A stretch of DNA of 64,000 nt from Prevotella sp. (GCA_024682415.1 JAIKZG010000042.1:62001-126000); one strand, 5' to 3'. Shown: positions 47,327 through 54,549, counted from the stretch's first letter. Numbers and translations: made by a program. The notes: generated from the letters alone by a model not told the origin.

Positions 47327-49474
47327 TTAATTATGATTTTTCGCCATCTTATGCTTAATTCCCTGCACCCAACGGAGAATAATCTCGTAGGCACTCATGC
47401 CACCTTGAAGCTGAGGCTGAGCGAAATTCATTTCCTCCATAGCGTTGCCATGCTGATCGGGGAAGATAATCATGAGATTCTTTCCGCTGAAATATTTCGT
47501 AAGCTCATCGGGCAGACGCTCCTGAGCGTTCTTGAAAGATATTGTGCCCTTACGAGCCGTCACTACTACAAAAAGATGGTCGTCGGCAATGGTTGAGGCG
47601 ATGGCAGGCATCTGATTCCAATGTTCCATGTCCTCATATTCGGCACGCACTCCGGAATGGCGGTTGCTAACATATTTAGTAATCCATTGCATGGTGTCCT
47701 GACGGGCGTAAAACCTTATTCTGCAATCCAAGTTGCTTGCCAGTCGGCACATACGTTCAAGCCAACGATAAAATCCTGGCTCAAGCTGCGCTCTCGAAGG
47801 CACTACAATCTGAATGTATCTCAGCGTGTTGAGCGGTTGCAGCAGTCGCGCCATTATTATCTGCCTGTTCAGTCCGTTGAACAAGTTTTGATGGAATGCT
47901 CCCCAGAATTTGTTTGAAATCTCCTTGTGGGAGTGCATTCCTATCACCACTTCCGAGCAGTGATATTCCTTGAAAGCGTGCATAATGCCATTGGCGATGT
48001 TGGCAGCAATGCGCACCTGCGACTGCACTCTCACGTTTGATGCCATGGCGTGCTGCGTCACTTGTTCAAGCAATCTCTTGCCGTTCTCCTGATGCGTTTC
48101 CATGCTGTCGTCATCGTAGACAACGTTGAGTCCTATCAAGCTTCGGTTGAGCTTAGGATTGCGCAGCATCACAGCCAAGTCTACAAGCCAGTTGGCATAT
48201 TCAGCGTATTTCACAGGCACAAGCAGTCGCTCGTCGTCGTAGTCCTTTTCCGTCTTTTCCTCCGGCATGTCTTCATCGCGCATGATGATACGCTGCGAAG
48301 CATACTCGGTGATGAAAGTGGAGATTATGCACGAGAACAATATCATGAGCACCACAATGTTGAGCAGGTTAGCGTCTACAAGCGGTGTTCCGTCAGCATT
48401 ATTCAATCTCATTCCCACCATCACTATCGCTATCGCGCCCGCAGCGTGAGCGCTTGTTAGTCCGAACATCATGTGACCAGACGTCATCGGCAGACGGAAA
48501 AACCATTGCGAAGCATAAGCAGCTATGGCTTTGCCCAGCGTGCCGAAAAGAGTTATCAGCACCACGGCAAGGATAATGCCTCTGCCCTCGAAGAGCAGAT
48601 TGACATTGATGAGCATACCTACGCCGATAAGGAAATAAGGAATGAAAAGTGCGTTGCCCGTAAACTCAATATGATTCATCAGTGGCGACAGGTGGGGGAT
48701 ATATCTGTTGAGAATAAGACCTGCCATAAACGCTCCGAATATGCCCTCCAATCCGATGGCTTCGGAAAGGGCGGCGCACATGAAGAGTATCGCCATTACA
48801 AAGATGAACTGCGTAACAGAGTCACTGTAGCGACGAAGGAAATGCCTTGTAAGCCTGGGCACGGCATAGCCAAGGAAGAAGCAGTAGCCAATGAATTTGG
48901 CAGCAAACCAAAGCCAGAACAGAAGTCCTCCGCTGCCGTTGGCAGACGACACTATGGCAGCAAGCATGATGAGCGAAAACAGCAGCGCCATCATCGACGA
49001 GCCTACGCTCAGCGATACGCTTGGCTTGCGTGCCAATCCGTAGCGGCTCACCATAGGGTAGGCTATGAGAGTGTTGCTCGCCATGATGCAGCCTATAATC
49101 AGCGAGCCGAGCACGCTGTAATTCAATAAGCTTATTCCCAGGGCGAAGCAGAGAATGAAAGGTATTATAAAGGTGAGAATACCGAATATTGTCATTTCCG
49201 CCTTCTGCTTCCTCACTCCCTCCATGTCCATTTCGAGCGATGCGAGAAACATTATATAATATAGTCCCACGCGCCCGAAAAGGTCAAACGACTCGCCTCT
49301 TACTAATATATTTAGCCCATATTTTCCCACTGCCACACCTGCAAGCACCATTCCGATGATGTGGGGAATGCGCAGCCTGCTCATTATGATAGGAGCAAAC
49401 AGGATAATGCACATCACAACGAAAAATATCAGTGTGGGGTTGGTAATTGGAAAATATTGAGTTATGTCCGGCAT
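47327..49474 (-). CDS. Cation:proton antiporter (CPA2/Kef type) with cytoplasmic domain
   Basis: This is a 715-residue protein. The first 400 residues hold about 12 membrane helices of the Na+/H+ exchanger fold, such as PHIIGMVLAGVAVGKYGL and LEGIFGAFMAGLILNRYIP. The C-terminal 300 residues are soluble and look like a tandem universal-stress-protein-type domain (VVIGMHSHKEISNKFWGA; RYIQIVVPSRAQLEP). It exchanges Na+ or K+ for protons at the inner membrane; the C-terminal part probably senses nucleotides or pH. The gene is alone, with converging or divergent neighbours. Confidence 0.88.
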   Translation of the reverse strand: MPDITQYFPITNPTLIFFVVMCIILFAPIIMSRLRIPHIIGMVLAGVAVGKYGLNILVRGESFDLFGRVGLYYIMFLASLEMDMEGVRKQKAEMTIFGILTFIIPFILCFALGISLLNYSVLGSLIIGCIMASNTLIAYPMVSRYGLARKPSVSLSVGSSMMALLFSLIMLAAIVSSANGSGGLLFWLWFAAKFIGYCFFLGYAVPRLTRHFLRRYSDSVTQFIFVMAILFMCAALSEAIGLEGIFGAFMAGLILNRYIPHLSPLMNHIEFTGNALFIPYFLIGVGMLINVNLLFEGRGIILAVVLITLFGTLGKAIAAYASQWFFRLPMTSGHMMFGLTSAHAAGAIAIVMVGMRLNNADGTPLVDANLLNIVVLMILFSCIISTFITEYASQRIIMRDEDMPEEKTEKDYDDERLLVPVKYAEYANWLVDLAVMLRNPKLNRSLIGLNVVYDDDSMETHQENGKRLLEQVTQHAMASNVRVQSQVRIAANIANGIMHAFKEYHCSEVVIGMHSHKEISNKFWGAFHQNLFNGLNRQIIMARLLQPLNTLRYIQIVVPSRAQLEPGFYRWLERMCRLASNLDCRIRFYARQDTMQWITKYVSNRHSGVRAEYEDMEHWNQMPAIASTIADDHLFVVVTARKGTISFKNAQERLPDELTKYFSGKNLMIIFPDQHGNAMEEMNFAQPQLQGGMSAYEIILRWVQGIKHKMAKNHN

Positions 49475-49562
49475 TTGCGAATAGATATTTAATGGATATT
49501 TATATTGAAAGCAAAATTACGAAATAAATAGCAAAATGTATTAATAATACGAAAGAAAATCG

Positions 49563-49570
49563 TAAATTTG
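49563..49570 (+). promoter_or_regulatory. Bacteroidota -7 box for asd
   Basis: TAAATTTG matches TAnnTTTG and lies 46 bp before the asd ATG. A -33 TTG is not clear. The Shine-Dalgarno-like AAGGAG at 49602-49607 is unusually good for this genome. Confidence 0.45.
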
Positions 49571-49616
49571 CGCCCATTATTATTAATATTGATAACATTT
49601 ACTAAGGAGAAAAAAC

Positions 49617-50630
49617 ATGAAAGTAGCAATTGTTGGAGCAAGCGGAGCGGTAGGACAGGAGTTCCTTCGCATCCTCGCAGAGAGAGATTTCCCAATCGAT
49701 GAATTGGTCCTCTTCGGATCACAGCGTTCTGCCGGTAGAAAATACACCTTCAAAGGCAAAGACTACGAAGTAAAACTCCTACAACATAATGACGACTTCA
49801 AGGATATTGACGTAGCATTCGTTTCAGCAGGCGGCGGCACTTCAAAGGAGTTTGCCGACACTATCACAAAATATGGCACAGTGATGATCGACAACTCAAG
49901 CGCGTTCCGTATGGATGAAGACGTGCCATTGGTAGTGCCTGAGGTAAATCCTGAGGATGCTCTCAACCGTCCGCGCAACATAATCGCCAACCCTAACTGC
50001 ACCACCATCATGATGGTAGTAGTGCTGAAGCCTCTTGATGATATCACCCACATCAAGCGCATCCACGTAGCAAGCTATCAGAGCGCAAGCGGAGCTGGCG
50101 CGGCAGCAATGGCAGAGTTGCAGCAGCAGTATAAGGAAATCGTAGAGAGCGGACAGGCTTCTACCATAAACAAGTTCCCTCACCAGCTGGCATATAATGT
50201 AATCCCTCAGATTGATGTGTTCACCGACAACGGCTACACCAAGGAGGAGATGAAGATGTATAACGAAACTCGCAAGATAATGCACACCGATGCCAAATGT
50301 TCGGCAATGTGCGTAAGAGTTTCTTCGCTCCGCTCACATTCAGAGAGCGTATGGATTGAAACAGAGCGTCCATTGAGCGTAGAGGAAGCGCAGAAAGCTA
50401 TCGCTGCCGCTCCTGGATGCACATTGAAAGATGATCCATCTAATCTTGTTTATCCTATGCCATTGGAAACGGCAGGTCACGACGATGTATATGTAGGTCG
50501 TGTGCGCAAGGATTTGTCTGACCCTAACGGACTCACTCTTTGGCTCAGCGGCGACCAGATACGCAAGGGTGCTGCCCTCAATGCCGTTCAGATAGCAGAA
50601 TATCTCGTTAAGGTTGGCGACATCAAATAA
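49617..50630 (+). CDS. asd: Aspartate-semialdehyde dehydrogenase
   Basis: This enzyme makes aspartate semialdehyde, the precursor of diaminopimelate, lysine, threonine and methionine. The N-terminal Rossmann motif is [11 protein letters not shown] (about 6-16). The catalytic Cys is in [10 protein letters not shown] (about residue 128). [16 protein letters not shown] and [13 protein letters not shown] hold the conserved Gln, Arg and His positions. Length (337) is usual. A perfect terminator hairpin follows. Confidence 0.97.
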   Translation: MKVAIVGASGAVGQEFLRILAERDFPIDELVLFGSQRSAGRKYTFKGKDYEVKLLQHNDDFKDIDVAFVSAGGGTSKEFADTITKYGTVMIDNSSAFRMDEDVPLVVPEVNPEDALNRPRNIIANPNCTTIMMVVVLKPLDDITHIKRIHVASYQSASGAGAAAMAELQQQYKEIVESGQASTINKFPHQLAYNVIPQIDVFTDNGYTKEEMKMYNETRKIMHTDAKCSAMCVRVSSLRSHSESVWIETERPLSVEEAQKAIAAAPGCTLKDDPSNLVYPMPLETAGHDDVYVGRVRKDLSDPNGLTLWLSGDQIRKGAALNAVQIAEYLVKVGDIK

Positions 50631-50656
50631 ATAGCATATTTTTTTTTGTTTATATT

Positions 50657-50715
50657 CTCTCGCAGATTTTATAGCAGGCATTTCCCTACTGTGAAATCTG
50701 TGAGAGTTTTTTTTT
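50657..50715 (+). terminator. Terminator of asd
   Basis: CTCTCGCAGATTT (50657-50669) pairs with AAATCTGTGAGAG (50694-50706), followed by nine T. Confidence 0.88.
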
Positions 50716-50780
50716 ATGCCTTTCTTCAGTAAACGTCTTTTTCAAGAATTATAAGTAATTAAGAAATTTTTAGCTTTCCA

Positions 50781-51339
50781 TTTTCCATCGGAAAATACGG
50801 CTTCCCCGTTTCGCAGACTCTATTTTCTGGTGGAAAATGCAGCGTTTTTATTTTGTAGGCTTCATTTTCCGCTGGAAAATATGGAATTTTGATTTCCGTA
50901 GCCCTATTTTCCACCGTCAAATATCGTATTCTGATTTCTGTAGCCCTATTTTCTACTGGAAAATATGGCATTTTCATTTTTAGGGGGTCATTTTCTGGTG
51001 GAAAATACGCCATTTTGATTTTTGCGCCCCCATTTTCCACCGGAAAATATGGCAATTTATTTTTTTAGCTCCATTTTCTCGTGGAAAATGTACATATTTT
51101 TTTTGATTTTAAAATTTTCCGGTGGAAAACTCCATTTTCAAAATCGTAATATGATATTTTCCATCGGAGAATATGTGTTTTGATTTCGCTTTTCAAATTT
51201 TCCACTGGAAAATACGCCCTTTTCATTTCGCGCGTCCTATTTTCTATCGGAAAATGCGCCTATCTGATTCCACATCGCTTATTTTCCACTGGAAAATGGA
51301 TTTCTTAATTTTTGTTTAATTCTGTTTCATGGTGGAAAA
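50781..51339. repeat. Array of 14 short palindromes at a 41-43 bp pitch
   Basis: The 15-bp palindrome TTTTCC-NNN-GGAAAA or a close variant begins at 50781, 50823, 50865, 50907, 50949, 50991, 51033, 51074, 51115, 51157, 51198, 51240, 51282 and 51325. The stretches between palindromes share a looser motif around TTTTGATTT. The three central bases vary. The array fills the gap between asd and the flavodoxin gene. It is not a CRISPR: repeat copies differ and the spacers resemble one another. Regularity of about four helical turns suggests ordered protein binding or a multi-hairpin RNA. Confidence 0.9.
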
Positions 51340-51362
51340 TGGTTCTGTAAGAAAAAAGAATG

Positions 51363-51393
51363 TTGCCGGCAATCGATTTTTTGTTTATCTTTG
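51363..51393 (+). promoter_or_regulatory. Promoter of the flavodoxin gene
   Basis: TTG (51363-51365) is followed after 20 bp by TATCTTTG (51386-51393), 27 bp before the ATG. It lies directly after the palindrome array, so the array may act on this promoter. Confidence 0.65.
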
Positions 51394-51420
51394 TAAGCAG
51401 ATATTTTAAAGAGAATAATT

Positions 51421-51987
51421 ATGAAAAGACTTACATTTCTGGCAATGCTCGCTGTGGTGGCAATCACCGCAATGGCTTGCAATAACAAAAAGGAGAAAAG
51501 CGTGATGAATCAGAGCGAGAAGAAAACTGTGCTTGTGGCTTATTTCTCAGCCACAGGCACAACGGCAAAGACAGCAAAGGAGTTGGCGGAAGCTGCCAAT
51601 GCCGATTTGTTTGAGATACAGCCGGCGCAGCCATACACTGCTGCCGACTTGGATTGGCACGACAAAAACAGTCGCTCATCTGTGGAAATGAAAGACAAAA
51701 GTAGTCGCCCCGAGGTGAAAGGCAAAGTGGCTGACTGGGCGCAGTATAAGACAATATATATTGGCTTCCCTATCTGGTGGTACACAGCGCCTACTATTGT
51801 AAATACATTCCTTGAGCAGTATGACCTATCGGGCAAGACTATCATCACATTCTGCACAAGCGGTGGCAGCACAGTGAAAGGTGCTACCAATGATTTGAAG
51901 AAAGCCTATCCACAGGCTACATGGATAGAAGGCGTGACAAATCCTTCGACCGCGGAAATAAAAGAGTTCGTGAAGAAGAATAAGTAA
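51421..51987 (+). CDS. Flavodoxin-family lipoprotein
   Basis: This is a 188-residue protein with lipobox AITAMAC (Cys about residue 20) and then a flavodoxin fold of the Flavodoxin_4 type: the FMN phosphate loop VAYFSATGTTAKTAKELA (about 39-56), IYIGFPIWWYTAPTIV (about 117-132) and ITFCTSGGST. It binds FMN and acts as an exported electron carrier or quinone/disulfide-linked reductase. The site of action (periplasm or surface) follows from the lipobox. A terminator hairpin follows, then the element attachment site. Confidence 0.85.
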   Translation: MKRLTFLAMLAVVAITAMACNNKKEKSVMNQSEKKTVLVAYFSATGTTAKTAKELAEAANADLFEIQPAQPYTAADLDWHDKNSRSSVEMKDKSSRPEVKGKVADWAQYKTIYIGFPIWWYTAPTIVNTFLEQYDLSGKTIITFCTSGGSTVKGATNDLKKAYPQATWIEGVTNPSTAEIKEFVKKNK

Positions 51988-52038
51988 CTGCTTTTCGTAG
52001 TAAAGATTGAAATGCAATAGTTTATTGTAAACAAAAAA

Positions 52039-52083
52039 TATGCTTGCAGATCCAAAATAAGGAGTCTACAAGCATATTTTTCT
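52039..52083 (+). terminator. Terminator of the flavodoxin gene
   Basis: TATGCTTG (52039-52046) pairs with CAAGCATA (52069-52076), with a short inner AGA/TCT pairing, and is followed by a T-rich run. Confidence 0.7.
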
Positions 52084-52088
52084 TTAAG

Positions 52089-52133
52089 TCGGGATTACTG
52101 GACTCGAACCAGCGACCTCACGCCCCCCAGACG
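52089..52133 (-). other. Displaced 3' part of tRNA-Pro(GGG): attachment site
   Basis: On the minus strand this reads from the anticodon loop (CTGGGGG, anticodon GGG) through T-arm GCTGG-TTCGAGT-CCAGT to the acceptor AATCCCG and A73. No 5' half (which should begin CGGGATT) lies upstream. Integration in the 3' end of a tRNA leaves exactly this at one end; the intact tRNA should be at the right end. The crossover core is therefore within 52089-52133. Confidence 0.82.
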
Positions 52134-52192
52134 GATATGTTTGAAGTGTAAAGTATTGATTATCAGCGATTAATGAATACTAAAAATTTCGG

Positions 52193-52211
52193 TGCAAGTA
52201 TAGTGCAAGTA
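52193..52211 (+). repeat. Paired TGCAAGTA direct repeats near the attachment site
   Basis: TGCAAGTA occurs at 52193-52200 and 52204-52211, 11 bp apart, about 60 bp inside the element. Direct repeats one turn apart beside an attachment site resemble arm-type sites of tyrosine recombinases. No gene is seen between 52134 and 52345. Confidence 0.5.
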
Positions 52212-52345
52212 AAATCAGCACTTTTGAGCATTTTTGAGGTTGTTTTTTCTGTTACATTTAACAAATTTTTTCTCCATTTCTATTAATTATTGTTAATTGG
52301 TACGTTATAATAATGCGTAATAACTTGTTTGTGAACTACTTACCA

Positions 52346-53071
52346 TTATTCTTTGCATTGCTTTTCTATTATAGATAGCAGTCTGTCGATTTGTTCATCG
52401 CGTTTTGAGATAAGTTTCCTTTGTTCGGAAATTTCGTCCATCGCCTTGTTGAGTGCTATCGTCATATTCTTATATTCTTCTGTATTGAAATTGTTTTTCG
52501 CATCGCTATTTATTGTTGTATTGTCGTTGCCATCGATAATTTGTATATTACCATTATTTGTTAGCATATCACCCTCGCCGGTCAATAACCATAATTTATT
52601 TATATTAGGATATGCTGATAGTATCGCGTTTATCATTTTTACGCTTGGTTCTGCTCTTCTTGTTAGCATACTTGCGATAGAACTTTGCGGTACTTTAATC
52701 GTTTTTGCGAAAGCGTTCACGGATGGACTAAACTCATTTATTATAGTCTTTATTCGATCGTTTATTGACTGCTCTGCGCAGGAGGTATTCAATATATTAC
52801 CATTTCCATTGATGGTGTTGTTATTGTTGCCTTCTATAATTTGTATATTTGAGTTGTCCGCGAACATACGTCCGCTACCTGTAAGAAGCCATGATGCAGA
52901 TAAACCAAATTCGTTGCTCCATTTTTCGGCTTGTTTCTTCCCAAACTTTGTTCTGCTGCTAAATAAAGCATTGATATATGCTTTTGATACATGAAGCTTC
53001 TCAGCGATGTCTTTTTGTGTAATACCTTGATTATCAAAGTATTCTTTTAGCTTTTCTCCTACGTTGTCCAT
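52346..53071 (-). CDS. Double-headed XRE-type phage repressor
   Basis: This is a 241-residue regulator built from a duplicated unit. The first XRE helix-turn-helix (about 14-65: ITQKDIAEKLHVSKAYINAL to SASWLLTGSGRMF) is followed by a linker NSNIQIIEGNNNNTIN. The second (about 110-170, with VPQSSIASMLTRR and NKLWLLTGEGDML) is followed by NGNIQIIDGNDNTTIN. The C-terminal 45 residues form a coiled coil that should dimerise it. There is no LexA-like peptidase domain, so induction by self-cleavage is unlikely. It is transcribed away from the early operon and probably binds the operator at 53102-53145. Confidence 0.8.
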   Translation of the reverse strand: MDNVGEKLKEYFDNQGITQKDIAEKLHVSKAYINALFSSRTKFGKKQAEKWSNEFGLSASWLLTGSGRMFADNSNIQIIEGNNNNTINGNGNILNTSCAEQSINDRIKTIINEFSPSVNAFAKTIKVPQSSIASMLTRRAEPSVKMINAILSAYPNINKLWLLTGEGDMLTNNGNIQIIDGNDNTTINSDAKNNFNTEEYKNMTIALNKAMDEISEQRKLISKRDEQIDRLLSIIEKQCKE

Positions 53072-53101
53072 AATCTCAATTTTAAAAGATGTTAAACAGT
53101 T

Positions 53102-53145
53102 AATGATTTTAGTTTGTTTTGTTTGTGTGGTAAACTGAAATCATT
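53102..53145. promoter_or_regulatory. Operator: 14-bp inverted repeat over the early promoter
   Basis: AATGATTTTAGTTT (53102-53115) and AAACTGAAATCATT (53132-53145) are inverted copies with 13 of 14 matches. They bracket the -33 box and touch the -7 box of the early promoter. A bound repressor would block RNA polymerase. Confidence 0.75.
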
Positions 53146-53153
53146 TATCTTTG
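53122..53153 (+). promoter_or_regulatory. Early (rightward) promoter of the element
   Basis: TTTG (53122-53125) is followed after 20 bp by TATCTTTG (53146-53153), a full Bacteroidota promoter. It reads towards the small gene at 53254 and the excisionase-like gene. Confidence 0.75.
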
Positions 53154-53253
53154 CATTGTCTTTTGGTTGATACTTCAACAAACATCTTTGCTAACATAAC
53201 TGCAAAGATAACTATAAAGACAACTGCAAAGATAATAAAAAATAAACAGAACG

Positions 53254-53481
53254 ATGATAACAAATACAATAAAAGACTTGAGAGGCGTTAAAGCAGGCAG
53301 TCTATCAAAGATAGAGCGCGCTTCTCTTGAAAAGGAAAAAAAAATCCTCGATATGTACAGAGAATTGCATCGCTCAGAACCGACGATGAGTGTACATCGA
53401 GTTTCCAAGTATATTGCGACAAAAACGAATAAGTCGATAAGCGGAGTCAAATATACATTGGATAAATACAAGTTGATATGA
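53254..53481 (+). CDS. Small phage protein of unknown function, 75 residues
   Basis: This is a basic, mostly helical protein. Residues about 45-75 (VHRVSKYIATKTNKSISGVK) could form a helix-turn-helix-like fold. It is the first gene after the early promoter and overlaps the next gene by 4 bp (ATGA), so it is translated with it. I do not recognise a family. Position suggests an early regulator such as a Cro-like protein, by context only. Confidence 0.6.
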   Translation: MITNTIKDLRGVKAGSLSKIERASLEKEKKILDMYRELHRSEPTMSVHRVSKYIATKTNKSISGVKYTLDKYKLI

Positions 53482-53672
53482 TACGGACGATGCCGAAAGT
53501 AGATAAAAAAGCCCGATACGCAGCTGTTGATGTTGTAAACATTTTGCAGATAAGTCGGGCAACTCTAAGGAGATACGTTCAGAGAGGTTATATACCTTTT
53601 GAATTGAATATTTCGGGACGGAAAATCTTCAAAGGAAACGATGTTTTGCATTTGTGGAATGCCATATTGTAA
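53478..53672 (+). CDS. Excisionase-like MerR-type helix-turn-helix protein
   Basis: This is a 64-residue protein with a winged-helix pattern: AAVDVVNILQISRATLRRYV (about residues 14-33) then RGYIPFELNISGRKIFKGND, as in the helix_turn_helix_17/MerR-like excisionase domain. The start may be 53478 or 53490. It overlaps the previous gene by 4 bp. It probably acts in excision or early control. A long non-coding region with tRNA-like structures follows. Confidence 0.7.
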   Translation: MIRTMPKVDKKARYAAVDVVNILQISRATLRRYVQRGYIPFELNISGRKIFKGNDVLHLWNAIL

Positions 53673-53726
53673 TTGATAGGTTAATATATCGGCCGAAATC
53701 TTTCACCAAAAGAGAGTAGGCAATAT

Positions 53727-53798
53727 TGCGGTGTAGAACAAAGGTGGTTCATTTGCGTAATAAGCAAAAGGTTGTTGGTTCGAGTCCAACCATCGCGA
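53727..53798 (+). tRNA. Phage tRNA, full cloverleaf, anticodon AAT by position
   Basis: The acceptor TGCGGTG pairs with CATCGCG (two G-U pairs); the D-arm is GAAC-AAAGGTG-GTTC; the anticodon arm is TTTGC-GTAATAA-GCAAA; the variable loop is AGGTT; the T-arm is GTTGG-TTCGAGT-CCAAC; A73 follows without CCA. By position the anticodon is AAT, which would read ATT (Ile). A34 in tRNA-Ile is very rare in bacteria, so the reading should be tested. It is the only one of the six tRNA-like elements here with a normal anticodon arm. Confidence 0.7.
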
Positions 53799-54158
53799 CA
53801 AAGGTCTACCGTAAAGACCAATAACTAAAGAGAACGGAGCGTGAATTGTGGTGGGGTAGTCAATCCACCGCCATGAGAAAGCAGCAGTAAACGCATCAAG
53901 ACTTATGAGAGCGCACAGCCCGAAAGGAGTACTGACAACGTTAGTATAAGCAGAGCTGCCCTACCTAAAGCGAATGTATGACGCATTTGTATGTCATTAG
54001 ATTGACGAGGAACGGAACGAAACCGAAGTGGAAAGACACTTATTACGAGCTAATATAAGTCGAGTACTATAAGGTAAGATAACGTGAAAGCGGTGACGTA
54101 TAAGCGGAACATATCGTGTCTGAGGAAGAATAGTAATCAGATATACGATACGTCATAT
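53799..54158 (+). ncRNA. Probable structured non-coding RNA in the early region
   Basis: This stretch has no open frame and many hairpins: GGTCT/AGACC (53803-53819), GGTGG/CCACC (53860-53879), CTTAT/ATAAG (54039-54059), and TATCGT with ACGATA plus TCTGA with TCAGA (54112-54150). Purine-rich single strands with GAAA-type turns (GAAAG, GAAAC) lie between. It is bounded by a tRNA and a tRNA-like element. Large phage RNAs near tRNAs (GOLLD, ROOL) are known; this may be similar, but I cannot match it. Confidence 0.5.
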
Positions 54159-54218
54159 TCTCGCACTTTGGTGGATGGATAGAAATATCTATCATCGGTT
54201 CGATTCCGATTGCGAGAG
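54159..54218 (+). ncRNA. tRNA-like element 2, without a normal D-arm or anticodon arm
   Basis: The acceptor TCTCGCA pairs perfectly with TGCGAGA, and the T-arm is ATCGG-TTCGATT-CCGAT. The D-arm is missing. In place of the anticodon arm is a 7-bp hairpin ATGGATA-GAAA-TATCTAT with a GNRA tetraloop. Total length is 60 nt. It ends 22 nt before the ATG of the small gene at 54241. Confidence 0.65.
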
Positions 54219-54240
54219 CGACATTTTAAAGACATAAAAT

Positions 54241-54360
54241 ATGAAAAGGTTTTTGATTGGCTTTCTGAAAGCGATAGGCTTAAAGAGGCACTATTCAGGT
54301 GAAGAGATAGCTTTTTTGATAGGTTTTTCTATAGGCTTGATAGTTATTATGATTTTATAA
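54241..54360 (+). CDS. Small membrane protein of the element, 39 residues
   Basis: The frame reads MKRFLIGFLKAIGLKRHYSG and then one membrane helix (AFLIGFSIGLIVIMIL) to TAA. The basic N-terminus and the helix suggest an inner-membrane micro-protein with its N-terminus in the cytoplasm. It directly follows tRNA-like element 2. No family is recognised. Roles such as lysis control or superinfection exclusion are possible but unsupported. Confidence 0.5.
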   Translation: MKRFLIGFLKAIGLKRHYSGEEIAFLIGFSIGLIVIMIL

Positions 54361-54478
54361 TTATATATATGTGTAAAGTTTTTGAAGTTCATGTTAAGTT
54401 AGTTTCAATCTGTTTCCGCTTGCGAAAGTAGAGGCAGTTTTAAAAGATATTTCTTTGGCGTAAAATCAACATATTTTC
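54361..54478. other. Intergenic DNA between the small membrane gene and tRNA-like element 3
   Basis: AT-rich sequence. A 20-codon frame (54369-54431, MCKVFEVHVKLVSICFRLRK) is present but too short to call as a gene. Nothing else is recognised. Confidence 0.4.
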
Positions 54479-54549
54479 AGTACGGATTGCCGGATATGGG
54501 GTGATTGGGCGTAAGCTCGTCTATGTAGGTTCAAGTCCTTGCCGTACTT
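54479..54549 (+). ncRNA. tRNA-like element 3
   Basis: The acceptor AGTACGG pairs with CCGTACT, and the D-arm TGCC-GGATATGG-GGTG is plausible with wobbles. The T-loop TTCAAGT is present on a weakened T-stem (AGG/CCT). The anticodon position holds a hairpin GAT-T-GGGC/GCTCGTC with a GTAA (GNRA) tetraloop. A terminator follows at 54612. Confidence 0.5.

Noticed and set aside
50759..51055. Minus-strand open frame of 98 codons with a 14-residue repeat (PYFPVEN-type)
   Set aside because: It arises because the palindrome array has a 42-bp pitch (14 codons). The frame is lost where the pitch drops to 41 bp, and there is no sign of a promoter or family match.
50781..51339. CRISPR array
   Set aside because: The palindromes are only 15 bp and diverge, the spacers resemble one another, and no cas gene is in the window.
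52089..52133. Functional tRNA-Pro
   Set aside because: Only the 3' part is present; no 5' acceptor strand or D-arm lies next to it.
54369..54431. 20-codon frame MCKVFEVHVKLVSICFRLRK
   Set aside because: Too short and without context to separate it from chance.
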